Positions 1 through 6,582 of a stretch of 15,021 nt of DNA are shown here, in pieces. The notes beneath the pieces are model-generated. The model saw nothing but the letters and a program-made list of their open reading frames with translations, searched no databases and was not told the DNA's origin. A program made the translations under genes and the position numbers. The DNA is from Patescibacteria group bacterium UBA661 (GTDB lineage: Bacteria > Patescibacteriota > Minisyncoccia > Phycocordibacterales > UBA918): positions 1-15,021 of the forward strand of contig DBNX01000007.1 in the NCBI GenBank assembly GCA_002299465.1. Direction: 5' to 3'. How positions within the stretch are numbered: the first letter of the stretch is position 1; every line of letters starts with the position of its first letter.

Positions 1-27
1 ATTTTGCTACTCTAGTGCCTAACGCAA

Positions 28-46
28 TACTTGTTTTTTTCAAGTA
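28..46. terminator. weak hairpin downstream of smc
   Basis: TACTTG (28-33) and CAAGTA (41-46) are inverted repeats separated by seven T residues. The hairpin lies about 27-45 nt past the smc stop codon. On the minus strand no U-tract follows the stem; on the plus strand a modest T-rich stretch (52-64) follows. It could be a weak terminator for smc or for a plus-strand gene left of the window. Nothing else is recognisable in 1-72. Confidence 0.25.
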
Positions 47-72
47 CTTAAATTTTTGTTTGTTACTTTACA

Positions 73-2340
73 TCACTTAGCAACTGTCACAGCTTCGTCC
101 AATTTCACTGATAAGATTTTTGAAATACCATTTGCACCCATCGTCACACCGTAGAGAATACCAGCTCGACTCATCGTCTCGCGGTTGTGGGTGATGAGTA
201 TTAGTTGCGATTTACGTGCCAAAACTTCTATCAAATCGCCATACCGCCGGCTGTTAGCCTCGTCCAGAGCCGCGTCTGTTTCATCCAAAATAATAAATGG
301 TGGCGGATTAACTTGACTCATCGCAAAAATAAGAGCAATTGAAGTCAGCGCCCTCTCTCCCCCCGAGAGCATTTCCAAACCCTTCACTCGTTTATTCGGT
401 AACTTAACATCTAATTCAATACCGTCTTTATTTGTTTTGGGAATAAATTCGTTGGCTGTCTCAGCTTCTTCCGTCACCTCAACTTCTTCGACTTTAGTTG
501 TCACCCGCTTAAGCGCCGCCTCCCCGCCCCCAAACATCAGTGCAAAAAACTGATTAAACTCAGTCGAAATTTTTTCAATACCAGCACTGAATTGCGCATC
601 CAACTTAGTTTCGAGTTCAGCGATAAGCTCCCGTAGAGTTGCGATGGACTGAGTCAAATCATCAAGTTCTTTGGCTAAAAATTCATCGCGTTCCTTAGCA
701 TCTTTGTATTCTTTCTCAACCTCATCGGTTGCACCAATCCCCAGCTCCTCCAAACGAATTTTCATTTTTTCTAATTCGTGTTGACGCTGTCTCTGAATCT
801 CTCGCCCTTCATTTACAATCGCCTCTATTTCAACCTCCTGACCAACCTCAGTACAAACTCGATAGTTGAAATAATCAGCCGCCCCTCGCCCCAGAAGTGC
901 CACCGCCTCTTGTAGTTGCTGCTTAAATTCCAAGCGATCGCGGGCGATCACAGCCAATTCGCGATCAATCCGCTCCAGTTCCGTCTCCAGTTCTCGCACT
1001 TCGCCCACCAGCTGAAATACCGCCCGCTCCGCCTCTCGCCCCAAAGACACCTGAGCGGTGCGTGATTGCTCAATCGCTTCATAGACTTTTTTAGTTTTTT
1101 CCTCCGCTTCCTTAGCCAACTTCATCTTGCCCATCAAGCCGGTTAATTCTTTATCTAAACGCTCGTACTCGTCACGGTCTAGTTGTAAAATCTCATCAGT
1201 CTTCCCTTCCGATCGTTCTAGAAATAACTTGAGTCGATGAATAATATCAACGAGCGTACGCTCAAAATAATCTGCCTCTTTGCGAGCAATCGCTTTTTCT
1301 ACTTGTTGTTCCAATCCGACTACCACCGCTTTAATTTCTCGGTAAGGAATAGCTTTACCTTCAGTCTGAGTAGCACGCCGTTCCTGTTCATCAATCCGTC
1401 TTTTCAGCAAAGAAATTTGCCCCTCACACTTGCTAAGGTCTCGCTCTAACTGTTGTCGGTCTAACAAGGCTTTTTGCAACGCTTCCTCTGCTTTAATAAT
1501 TTCCCCAGAATCACGAGTCGTTTCCGCCGCCCGCAATTTTTCCTTGGCTGAAGCGAGACTGGCTTGTGCTTGCTTTAGTTTCACTTCTGGTGCGTGACGT
1601 AAAGATTGTAATCTGTCTTGATGGTGAGCAATGTAAACATCTTCTCTTTTCAAATAAGCAGCATAAGTGCCTCGCAACTGCTCTTGCAGAGCCAGCGCTT
1701 TTTCAATCTTTTGAATTTGTCGCTCTAGGTAGCGTAAGTGTGGAGCGGCCTCCCGCCTTAGTGATTCTACTTGGGCGACGTTGTCTAGGGTTTTTGCTAG
1801 TTTACGTTCGGCTTCTTGTTTTTTGTACTGATAAATTTTTAGACCAAGCGCATCCTCAATCATCTCCCGCCGCTCTTTAGCACCAGCCGAGAGAATTCTA
1901 TCCGCCTCACCCTGCGAAATGATATGGTGACCGGTGGAGCCGATATTAGCTGACGCCAGCAATTCTTGAATATCTTTAAGACGCACCGGTGAATCATTAA
2001 TCAAATATTCATTTTGTCCGTCTCGGTGCACGACTCGCTCCAGTGTAATTTCAGAAAAATCTAAGGGAAAAACTCGACTACTGTTATCAAGAGTCACCTT
2101 AACACTCGCCCGATTGCCGCGCGGTGCCTCCGTGGAGCCACCCCAAATCAGATCTTCCCCGCGTTTACCCCGCATCGACTTCACCGATTGTTCACCCAAA
2201 ACAAAGCGGAAGGATTCTGCCACATTGCTTTTTCCAGAACCATTTGGTCCAACAATCGCCGTAATCGGTGCAGTAAAAGCCAGTTCGCTTTTTTTGGCAA
2301 ACGACTTAAAACCATTAATCGACAAATCCTTTAGGTACAT
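73..2340 (-). CDS. smc: Short SMC-family chromosome segregation ATPase without a hinge
   Basis: ABC-type ATPase of the SMC family, expected to organise and segregate the chromosome on the nucleoid. Seen: the N-terminal head opens with GFKSF and has a Walker A GPNGSGKS at residues 31-38 and a Q-loop Gln near 143. The C-terminal head has the LSGGE signature at 658-662, Walker B FIILDE at 682-687, a D-loop at 689-694 and switch His718. The roughly 430 residues between the heads are charged and heptad-like, as in coiled coil. Bacterial SMC is normally about 1150-1200 residues with a glycine-rich hinge in the middle; this protein has 755 and no recognisable hinge. The residues around 328-380 are the likeliest turn. 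The reading frame is intact, so it does not look like a broken gene. It starts 19 nt after the pilin-like gene at 2360, with no Shine-Dalgarno site but an extended -10 box just upstream. RecN or SbcC are less likely given the head sequence. Confidence 0.9.
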   Translation of the reverse strand: MYLKDLSINGFKSFAKKSELAFTAPITAIVGPNGSGKSNVAESFRFVLGEQSVKSMRGKRGEDLIWGGSTEAPRGNRASVKVTLDNSSRVFPLDFSEITLERVVHRDGQNEYLINDSPVRLKDIQELLASANIGSTGHHIISQGEADRILSAGAKERREMIEDALGLKIYQYKKQEAERKLAKTLDNVAQVESLRREAAPHLRYLERQIQKIEKALALQEQLRGTYAAYLKREDVYIAHHQDRLQSLRHAPEVKLKQAQASLASAKEKLRAAETTRDSGEIIKAEEALQKALLDRQQLERDLSKCEGQISLLKRRIDEQERRATQTEGKAIPYREIKAVVVGLEQQVEKAIARKEADYFERTLVDIIHRLKLFLERSEGKTDEILQLDRDEYERLDKELTGLMGKMKLAKEAEEKTKKVYEAIEQSRTAQVSLGREAERAVFQLVGEVRELETELERIDRELAVIARDRLEFKQQLQEAVALLGRGAADYFNYRVCTEVGQEVEIEAIVNEGREIQRQRQHELEKMKIRLEELGIGATDEVEKEYKDAKERDEFLAKELDDLTQSIATLRELIAELETKLDAQFSAGIEKISTEFNQFFALMFGGGEAALKRVTTKVEEVEVTEEAETANEFIPKTNKDGIELDVKLPNKRVKGLEMLSGGERALTSIALIFAMSQVNPPPFIILDETDAALDEANSRRYGDLIEVLARKSQLILITHNRETMSRAGILYGVTMGANGISKILSVKLDEAVTVAK

Positions 2341-2348
2341 TTACAAAG

Positions 2349-2357
2349 ATTCTAGCA
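2349..2357 (-). promoter_or_regulatory. Putative extended -10 promoter of smc
   Basis: On the minus strand this reads TGCTAGAAT, ending 8 nt before the smc ATG. Transcription starting about 7 nt downstream would give a leaderless or nearly leaderless mRNA. No -35 element is evident. The box falls in the 19-nt gap after the pilin stop codon, so smc may be both read through and started here. Confidence 0.45.
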
Positions 2358-2359
2358 TC

Positions 2360-2911
2360 TTACCAACTCTCAGCCCCAGCACTATACACGGCATAGGTGT
2401 TAGGGGGTGGTGTAGCGCCACTACACGGACCACTCGCCATCTGTCTCGGACAACGAGCAAATTCGTGGTCAAAGCTATCTACGGTAAGTGATTCAACCAC
2501 GTCGTGCAACATCAGTTTGTAGCTATCGCCATCACTGCGGTAATAGAAACCTCTGTTGGCTTCCGATTCAAAGCGCGGATCACGAGGTAGCGCTGGAATA
2601 AAATCGGGAACTAGACCTAAAATATAAAGCGGGTTACCAGGTGGGCAGGCACGGAATCCCGAGACGCTTGCCGGGCCAGGGCCAGCAAATTGAAGAGTCG
2701 ACGCCCCACAACCAGCTGCTGGGTACTGACCATTTTGCGCTCGGTAAAGCTCAATCGCCATTTGTAACTCTTTAAGCTCAGCGCTACGTACTCTATCTCG
2801 CGCCTGCTCCCGACTGTCTTCAAAGCTAGCGTACAAAACACTCGCTAACACACCAATAATCGCCACTACCACCATCAATTCAATAAGAGTAAATCCTTTT
2901 TTGTTGTACAT
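2360..2911 (-). CDS. Type IV pilin-like / GspG-like pseudopilin 2
   Basis: Class III signal peptide protein of 183 residues. The short leader MYNKKG is followed by FTLIELMVVVAIIG, giving a prepilin peptidase site after Gly6. The mature protein begins with Phe and has Glu at +5, then a hydrophobic helix to about residue 28. After cleavage by a PilD-type peptidase it should assemble through that helix into a pilus or pseudopilus. The globular part carries a block ending LPRDPRF, similar to the LPxDP region of GspG-type major pseudopilins. It also has several cysteines (for example in GCG, RACP, RCP and GPCS) that could form disulfides. The gene begins 13 nt after the stop of the other pilin-like gene and shares the GLxPxxIxxLPxDPR block, so the two are probably diverged paralogs. 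No pilus ATPase or platform gene is in the window. There is no Shine-Dalgarno site; translation may depend on coupling to the upstream gene. Confidence 0.85.
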   Translation of the reverse strand: MYNKKGFTLIELMVVVAIIGVLASVLYASFEDSREQARDRVRSAELKELQMAIELYRAQNGQYPAAGCGASTLQFAGPGPASVSGFRACPPGNPLYILGLVPDFIPALPRDPRFESEANRGFYYRSDGDSYKLMLHDVVESLTVDSFDHEFARCPRQMASGPCSGATPPPNTYAVYSAGAESW

Positions 2912-2924
2912 ATTTTTGATAAAA

Positions 2925-3707
2925 TTACATGCAAATAATTCTTGTCATTTCACTAAAACCGTGCCAGTCATTAGCATCGTACAGTGGTCTACCGTCACCA
3001 CCCGACGCGTTGTCAAAAGCAAACCCTCCCCATAACGCATAAGAGCTTTGAAACCTTAAATTTGAATATTGACACTGAGTAGGGGGAAATGTACTTAAAC
3101 CACCATGTCCATCTGGTACTCTGTGGCAAAGTGAATTTTGAGGCATATAGCTTACTGTGTCAGGCATCACTTCCATAGCACAACTCCTAAAGGGATGAGA
3201 AAATGCCCGTGGACTCGGTAATGCGGGAGGTTGTGGTCGCAACAACGTATCCGCCTCCACAGTATTAAGGGCCATTATTTTATAAACAGTGCCAGCAGTA
3301 TTAACTGTGTAAACATAACCAGCGTCAGGGGAAGGACCTCCCGGTAATCTAGGGTCAGTCGGTAGCACCGATATATACTCCGGGGCAAGACCTACAATAT
3401 ACTCTCCCGTACCGGCGTACTGACCTGTGCCTGTGCAAGCATGATCAGTACCCAGCTGCCCAGACCATTGGTAAGGACCGTTACAACCCTCCGGATACCG
3501 TCCATTATCTATCTTATACAACTCAATCGCTTGTTGTAGGTTTCGCAAGTCAGCTTGTCGCTTGGCATCACGCGATTGCGCCGACGATCCGGATACACTA
3601 AAAGTTACCGCCAACAACAAAACTGAAATTATTGAAATCACAACGATAAGCTCCACTAGCGTAAATCCCCCGCTTCGGATTTTTTTGTAGACAGCAAAAA
3701 CACTCAT
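2925..3707 (-). CDS. Type IV pilin-like / pseudopilin 1
   Basis: Prepilin-like protein of 260 residues from the ATG at 3707. The leader ends SGG and is followed by FTLVELIVVISIIS; cleavage after Gly14 leaves Phe+1 and Glu+5, then a membrane helix and an amphipathic stretch (RDAKRQADLRNLQQAIELYK). The globular part has a Cys pair near the start (GCNGPY, HACTG) and the block YISVLPTDPRLPG shared with the next gene. It is long for a minor pseudopilin, so an added C-terminal domain is possible. A longer reading from GTG at 3725 adds six residues. I prefer the ATG because the putative -10 box at 3716-3721 lies inside that extension. An AGAGG stretch sits only 1 nt from the ATG, too close for a normal Shine-Dalgarno site. 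The gene follows rnc by 49 nt. The precise machine (pilus, competence or secretion) cannot be told from here. Confidence 0.82.
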   Translation of the reverse strand: MSVFAVYKKIRSGGFTLVELIVVISIISVLLLAVTFSVSGSSAQSRDAKRQADLRNLQQAIELYKIDNGRYPEGCNGPYQWSGQLGTDHACTGTGQYAGTGEYIVGLAPEYISVLPTDPRLPGGPSPDAGYVYTVNTAGTVYKIMALNTVEADTLLRPQPPALPSPRAFSHPFRSCAMEVMPDTVSYMPQNSLCHRVPDGHGGLSTFPPTQCQYSNLRFQSSYALWGGFAFDNASGGDGRPLYDANDWHGFSEMTRIICM

Positions 3708-3715
3708 ACCTCTAC

Positions 3716-3724
3716 AGTTTATCA
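3716..3724 (-). promoter_or_regulatory. Putative extended -10 promoter of pilin-like 1
   Basis: On the minus strand this reads TGATAAACT, ending 8 nt before the ATG at 3707. The geometry matches that seen before smc, rpmF and the sortase, predicting a leaderless transcript for the pilin-smc group. No -35 match was found. The -10 is weaker than the others. Confidence 0.4.
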
Positions 3725-3756
3725 CATCACCAACCGAGCCAGGTCCTATTTTTCCC

Positions 3757-4473
3757 TTACCCCCAGCCTTTCGTAGCGATGGCGGCCTGCGCGGCTTGTT
3801 GTTCGGCTTCTTGTTTAGATCTACCCTTTCCCTCTGCCACCTTTTCGTGTCTAAGAAAAACCCCGATGGTAAACAATCGGTCGTGATCTGGACCCTCTTG
3901 CGCTAGAGTCTCATAAGTCGGAGTAATGGAAGCTTGTTCTTGTGCCAATTCCTGAAAGCGACTTTTGGGATCTTGCCAGAGTCGCTTCTTGATAATTTCT
4001 TCAGTGTGTTCAAACAAACGACCGGAGATAAAATCCCGCGCTGTGTTGTAACCCTGATCTAAATAAATCGCCCCAATACAAGCCTCAAACACATTTGCTA
4101 AGATGTACTGACGCGCCCGACCCTCATCTTTAGCTTCACCTTTAGACATCAGTAAATACTGATTTACACCCAATCGCTCCGAAGCGGTGGCTAAGGAGTA
4201 GGTATTAACGAGAGCGGCTCGAATCGCTGTTAGTTCCCCCTCGGTTTTTTCTTTGTAAGTAGAAAATAAAAAGTCAGTCACCACCAACTCCAAGACCGCG
4301 TCCCCCAAAAACTCCAAACGCTCATTGTGTTCCCAGGTCGCCTCACGGTGTTCATTCAGATAAGAACGATGTGTGATCGCTGACAACAACCACTCCCGAT
4401 TTGTGAATTGGATACCCAACACCTTTTCCAAAGCTAGTACATTCTGGTCCGGGTTTGGTGTGGTCAAGCTCAT
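3757..4473 (-). CDS. rnc: Ribonuclease III
   Basis: Double-strand-specific endoribonuclease that processes rRNA precursors and structured RNAs; 238 residues is normal for the family. Seen: the catalytic domain has the signature ERLEFLGDAVLEL at residues 51-63, which supplies Glu54 and Asp58 (E. coli E41 and D45). A second conserved block, ILANVFEACIGAIYLD, contains Glu130 (E. coli E117). The position of E. coli Asp114 is Asn127 here, encoded by AAT. A C-terminal dsRNA-binding domain runs from about 167 to 236 and ends with the lysine/alanine-rich KQEAEQQAAQAAI helix. The gene starts 49 nt after nusB-NUDIX and probably shares its transcript. An AGG lies only 1 nt from the ATG, so it is a poor ribosome site. 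Identity is secure; only the effect of the Asn on activity is open. Confidence 0.96.
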   Translation of the reverse strand: MSLTTPNPDQNVLALEKVLGIQFTNREWLLSAITHRSYLNEHREATWEHNERLEFLGDAVLELVVTDFLFSTYKEKTEGELTAIRAALVNTYSLATASERLGVNQYLLMSKGEAKDEGRARQYILANVFEACIGAIYLDQGYNTARDFISGRLFEHTEEIIKKRLWQDPKSRFQELAQEQASITPTYETLAQEGPDHDRLFTIGVFLRHEKVAEGKGRSKQEAEQQAAQAAIATKGWG

Positions 4474-4522
4474 ACCTAAAGTTAGAGTTGATAATTAACG
4501 ATCAAGTAAAGTGAGAATATCA

Positions 4523-5425
4523 TTATTTGCTACGCCTGCCAACCAACATCGTAATCGCCTTGGTTACAATGGGTAAAATATCTTCGTAAAAATTAAGCTC
4601 TAGGATATCAGCCACCCGAAACCACCGCGCATCGTCCAAGCCACCTTTTTGTTCGAGTTTCAGATCAACATAAGGTGCTGAAGCTAGAAAATAATGAACT
4701 TGTTTACGCACTTTGCCTAATTCTGGATTAGAGGCGACATATTCATTTTGTCCCAACTCTGCCTCAATTGTGACCGTTAAGCCAATTTCTTCTTTAAGCC
4801 CTCGCACCGCTCCGGCTTCCACTGTTTCTTTGGGTTCAATCTTACCCTTAGACAATGTCCAATGACCGAAAACATCATGGACAAGAGCCAGGTAAAGGTC
4901 ACCCTCACTTTCAGCGTAGACGACCGCTCCCGCCAACCGTTGAATTGGCATTTCAGCAAACGGTACTTCCCGCTTCTTGCGCTTGCTTATTTCTTCCTTA
5001 CCCGGCTCACCAATTTCTTTATAAACCGCTCCGAGTACACCATTAACAAAACGACTGCTATTCTCACCGCCAAATTGTTTGGCTAATTCAATAGCTTCGT
5101 TGATGGCAACCTTGGCGGGTACTTCTTTTCGGTCCGAAAACAATAATTCGTAAAGACCCAAACGCAAAATATTACGATCCACTGGTGAAATCCGCTCAAT
5201 CGGCCACTCGGGCGCCGCCTTGCTGATAACCAAATCTAACTCTGGTTGTTTGCTGAGTATTCCGTCCAGCAACTTTTCCATAAATGGCTTGTCGGTCTTA
5301 TTCGGTGCGAACTCGGCGATATTTCGATCGAGCACGCCCTCGACTTCTTTACGCTCTACTTCATTAAGGTCCCACTCAAACAATGACTGTAAAACAATAC
5401 TTCTTGAAAGGTGCCGATTTGCCAT
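4523..5425 (-). CDS. nusB: NusB antitermination factor fused to a C-terminal NUDIX domain
   Basis: Single 300-residue frame with two domains. Residues 1-138 are NusB-like: MANRHLSRSIVLQSLFEWD at the start, then ISPVDRNILRLGLYELLF, KVAINEAIELAKQFG and SSRFVNGVLGAVYKE, all typical of NusB, which binds boxA RNA with NusE/S10 in rRNA antitermination. A basic linker (ISKRKKREV, about 146-154) leads to a NUDIX domain at about 160-297. Its box runs from Gly194 to Leu216 and fits GX5EX7REUXEEXGU, except that the Glu after Arg208 is Gly209; Glu200, Glu212 and Glu213 are kept. Substrate is unknown; the box recalls Ap4A-type or MutT-like hydrolases. The codon for Gly209 is GGG and no frameshift is seen, so the fusion looks real. 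NusB alone is normally about 140 residues. The gene lies just past the rpmF terminator with its own -10 box, and upstream of rnc. Confidence 0.92.
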   Translation of the reverse strand: MANRHLSRSIVLQSLFEWDLNEVERKEVEGVLDRNIAEFAPNKTDKPFMEKLLDGILSKQPELDLVISKAAPEWPIERISPVDRNILRLGLYELLFSDRKEVPAKVAINEAIELAKQFGGENSSRFVNGVLGAVYKEIGEPGKEEISKRKKREVPFAEMPIQRLAGAVVYAESEGDLYLALVHDVFGHWTLSKGKIEPKETVEAGAVRGLKEEIGLTVTIEAELGQNEYVASNPELGKVRKQVHYFLASAPYVDLKLEQKGGLDDARWFRVADILELNFYEDILPIVTKAITMLVGRRSK

Positions 5426-5454
5426 AGGAAATGTACTTATCTATTACTGCTCAC

Positions 5455-5463
5455 AGTATAACA
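5455..5463 (-). promoter_or_regulatory. Extended -10 promoter of the nusB-rnc group
   Basis: On the minus strand this reads TGTTATACT, identical to the box before dnaE. It lies between the rpmF terminator and nusB. The predicted transcription start is near 5448, giving a leader of about 23 nt with no Shine-Dalgarno site. The best -35-like hexamer (TTGAAA, 5482-5487) is 21 nt away, too far, so the TG extension probably carries the promoter. Confidence 0.55.
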
Positions 5464-5494
5464 TCGATTGCGTGGTTGTATTTTCAAAATCCAC

Positions 5495-5517
5495 AAAAGC
5501 CCCACACTGGGGCTTTT
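5495..5517. terminator. Rho-independent terminator after rpmF
   Basis: A 10-bp perfect stem AAAAGCCCCA / TGGGGCTTTT closes a three-base loop. On the minus strand it lies 8 nt past the rpmF stop and ends in a short U-run; the A/T flanks make it usable on either strand. It separates rpmF from the nusB-rnc group. Confidence 0.85.
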
Positions 5518-5524
5518 TAGAAAA

Positions 5525-5791
5525 TTACTTATCTTTAGTGGTCTCTGACTCTTCTGGCGCTTCCCCGCGGCGGGCTTCACGCTTTGCCTGTAAACGAGCG
5601 TCGCGACTCTTTTTCTTTGCCAGCAAGTCAATAACGACTCGACCATTATAAAAACCACAATTTAAGCACATGTGGTGCGGACGGTGTGAAGACCCACAAT
5701 TTTTACACACTGCTAAATTAGGAGCAGTAAGTGCGTGGTGGGAACGGCGGTTGGCGGTGTGTGACCGCGTATGACGCATGCGAATAACCAT
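5525..5791 (-). CDS. rpmF: Large ribosomal subunit protein bL32
   Basis: Zinc-ribbon protein of the 50S subunit, 88 residues against the usual 55-65. Seen: a basic N-terminus (VIRMRHTRSHTANRRSHHAL) where L32 usually has a VPKRRTSKSR-like segment, then CKNC (Cys29, Cys32) and CLNC (Cys42, Cys45) as a complete four-cysteine zinc site, then NGRVVIDL. A charged Lys/Arg tail from about residue 58 turns acidic at the end and accounts for the extra length. The gene is monocistronic in appearance: its own -10 box is 9 nt before the ATG and a clear terminator follows. No Shine-Dalgarno site precedes the ATG, and the next Met (residue 5) would cut into the conserved basic start. Confidence 0.93.
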   Translation of the reverse strand: MVIRMRHTRSHTANRRSHHALTAPNLAVCKNCGSSHRPHHMCLNCGFYNGRVVIDLLAKKKSRDARLQAKREARRGEAPEESETTKDK

Positions 5792-5800
5792 AGTGGCGAA

Positions 5801-5809
5801 ACTATAGCA
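5801..5809 (-). promoter_or_regulatory. Extended -10 promoter of rpmF
   Basis: On the minus strand this reads TGCTATAGT, ending 9 nt before the ATG. A partial -35 (TTGCTT, 5823-5828) lies 16 nt upstream. The predicted start near 5794 gives a leaderless mRNA. Confidence 0.6.
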
Positions 5810-5829
5810 AATCCTCGAGAAAAAGCAAA

Positions 5830-5919
5830 CCCCACCCCATAGCCCAGCCTTTGCTTGGCTTTACTGCCTGCGGGCGCGCCTTGCCTAGGGCTCTAGGCAA
5901 GCCGCGCCCGTCCCCACCC
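5830..5919. repeat. GC-rich palindrome flanked by 8-bp direct repeats
   Basis: Arms 5871-5888 and 5893-5910 are complementary over 18 positions with a single C-C mismatch around a 4-base loop, giving a very stable hairpin that contains CTTGCCTAG/CTAGGCAAG. The octamer CCCCACCC occurs at 5830-5837 and again at 5912-5919, on either side of the palindrome and directly against the rnhB stop codon. A smaller AGCC/GGCT hairpin lies at 5846-5860. No U-tract follows on the minus strand, so it is not a standard terminator for rnhB. It could be a REP- or MITE-like element, an RNA 3'-end stabiliser or a chance GC island. No other copy is in the window. Confidence 0.55.
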
Positions 5920-6522
5920 TCAAAAATGACAAAAGCTCACCCGATGCTCCTTGGAAAGTCCTTGCGATTTTATTGCCACTAAATGCTTTTTAGTACCATA
6001 ACCCTTATGCTGAAAAAAACCATAACCAGCAAATTCGGCTCTATTTCCAATTTTTTCCATATAATTATCCCTGGTCACTTTCGCCATAATTGACGCCAAA
6101 CCAATCACTTTCTCTTTTTGGTCGCCTTTTATAATGGTTTCCTGTTTAAGATACCTAGCTGGCGCCTTCAAACCCCCGTCCAGTTTTACCAAAACATCAC
6201 CACCTTGATACTGATGACGATGCTCTAAGGTAGCCAACGTTCGCTCCAATGCCAATTTAATCGCCGCCGCAATACCCATCTTGTCAATTTGAGCGGCGCT
6301 AGTTCTGGCAACCACGAAGTCCAATTCCCCGGCTCTACTTAAGCTCTTTGCCAATTTATAGATTTCCTCTCGCCGCTTGGCGGTTAATTGTTTACTATCA
6401 GTCACTCCCGGTAATCGCCCCCAGACAAAAGCCTTCGGCACCAGCACCGCCCCCACCATAACCGGACCAGCCAGCGGTCCTCGCCCCACCTCATCAATTC
6501 CGATGATATATTCTTTACCCAT
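5920..6522 (-). CDS. rnhB: Ribonuclease HII
   Basis: Endonuclease that cuts RNA in RNA-DNA hybrids, including single ribonucleotides left in DNA. It is 200 residues long, normal for RNase HII. Seen: GIDEVGRGPLAGP at the N-terminus gives Asp10 and Glu11. LDGG gives Asp115, and KGD (Asp134) leads into the family block SIMAKVTRD. These supply the expected four carboxylates. The gene is divergent from dnaE across 60 bp. Two starts are possible: TTG at 6528 and ATG at 6522. I chose the ATG because GGAAGA lies about 6 nt before it, while the TTG directly abuts that sequence. This is one of only two genes here with a fair Shine-Dalgarno site. Confidence 0.94.
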   Translation of the reverse strand: MGKEYIIGIDEVGRGPLAGPVMVGAVLVPKAFVWGRLPGVTDSKQLTAKRREEIYKLAKSLSRAGELDFVVARTSAAQIDKMGIAAAIKLALERTLATLEHRHQYQGGDVLVKLDGGLKAPARYLKQETIIKGDQKEKVIGLASIMAKVTRDNYMEKIGNRAEFAGYGFFQHKGYGTKKHLVAIKSQGLSKEHRVSFCHF

Positions 6523-6538
6523 AGACAATCTTCCGAGC

Positions 6539-6544
6539 AGTATA
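6539..6544 (-). promoter_or_regulatory. -10 box of rnhB
   Basis: On the minus strand this reads TATACT, 16 nt before the chosen ATG. No TG extension and no good -35 are seen. The predicted start near 6532 would leave a leader of about 10 nt. It lies back to back with the dnaE -10 box, so the two divergent promoters overlap. Confidence 0.4.
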
Positions 6545-6563
6545 CCGCACCCGGCTCGCCATC

Positions 6564-6572
6564 TGTTATACT
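6564..6572 (+). promoter_or_regulatory. Extended -10 promoter of dnaE
   Basis: TGTTATACT ends 10 nt before the dnaE ATG at 6583. A start about 7 nt downstream (near 6579) leaves a leader of 0-4 nt, so the mRNA would be leaderless. No -35 match is seen at the normal spacing, and no Shine-Dalgarno site precedes the ATG. Confidence 0.6.
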
Positions 6573-6582
6573 AGCGACACTT

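Noticed and set aside
73..2340. smc as a truncated pseudogene
   Set aside because: Both heads are complete and correctly ordered in one frame, which deletion or frameshift would rarely preserve.
4488..4505. TTGAT/ATCAA hairpin between nusB and rnc
   Set aside because: Only five A/T-rich pairs with an 8-base loop and no U-tract; not distinguishable from chance.
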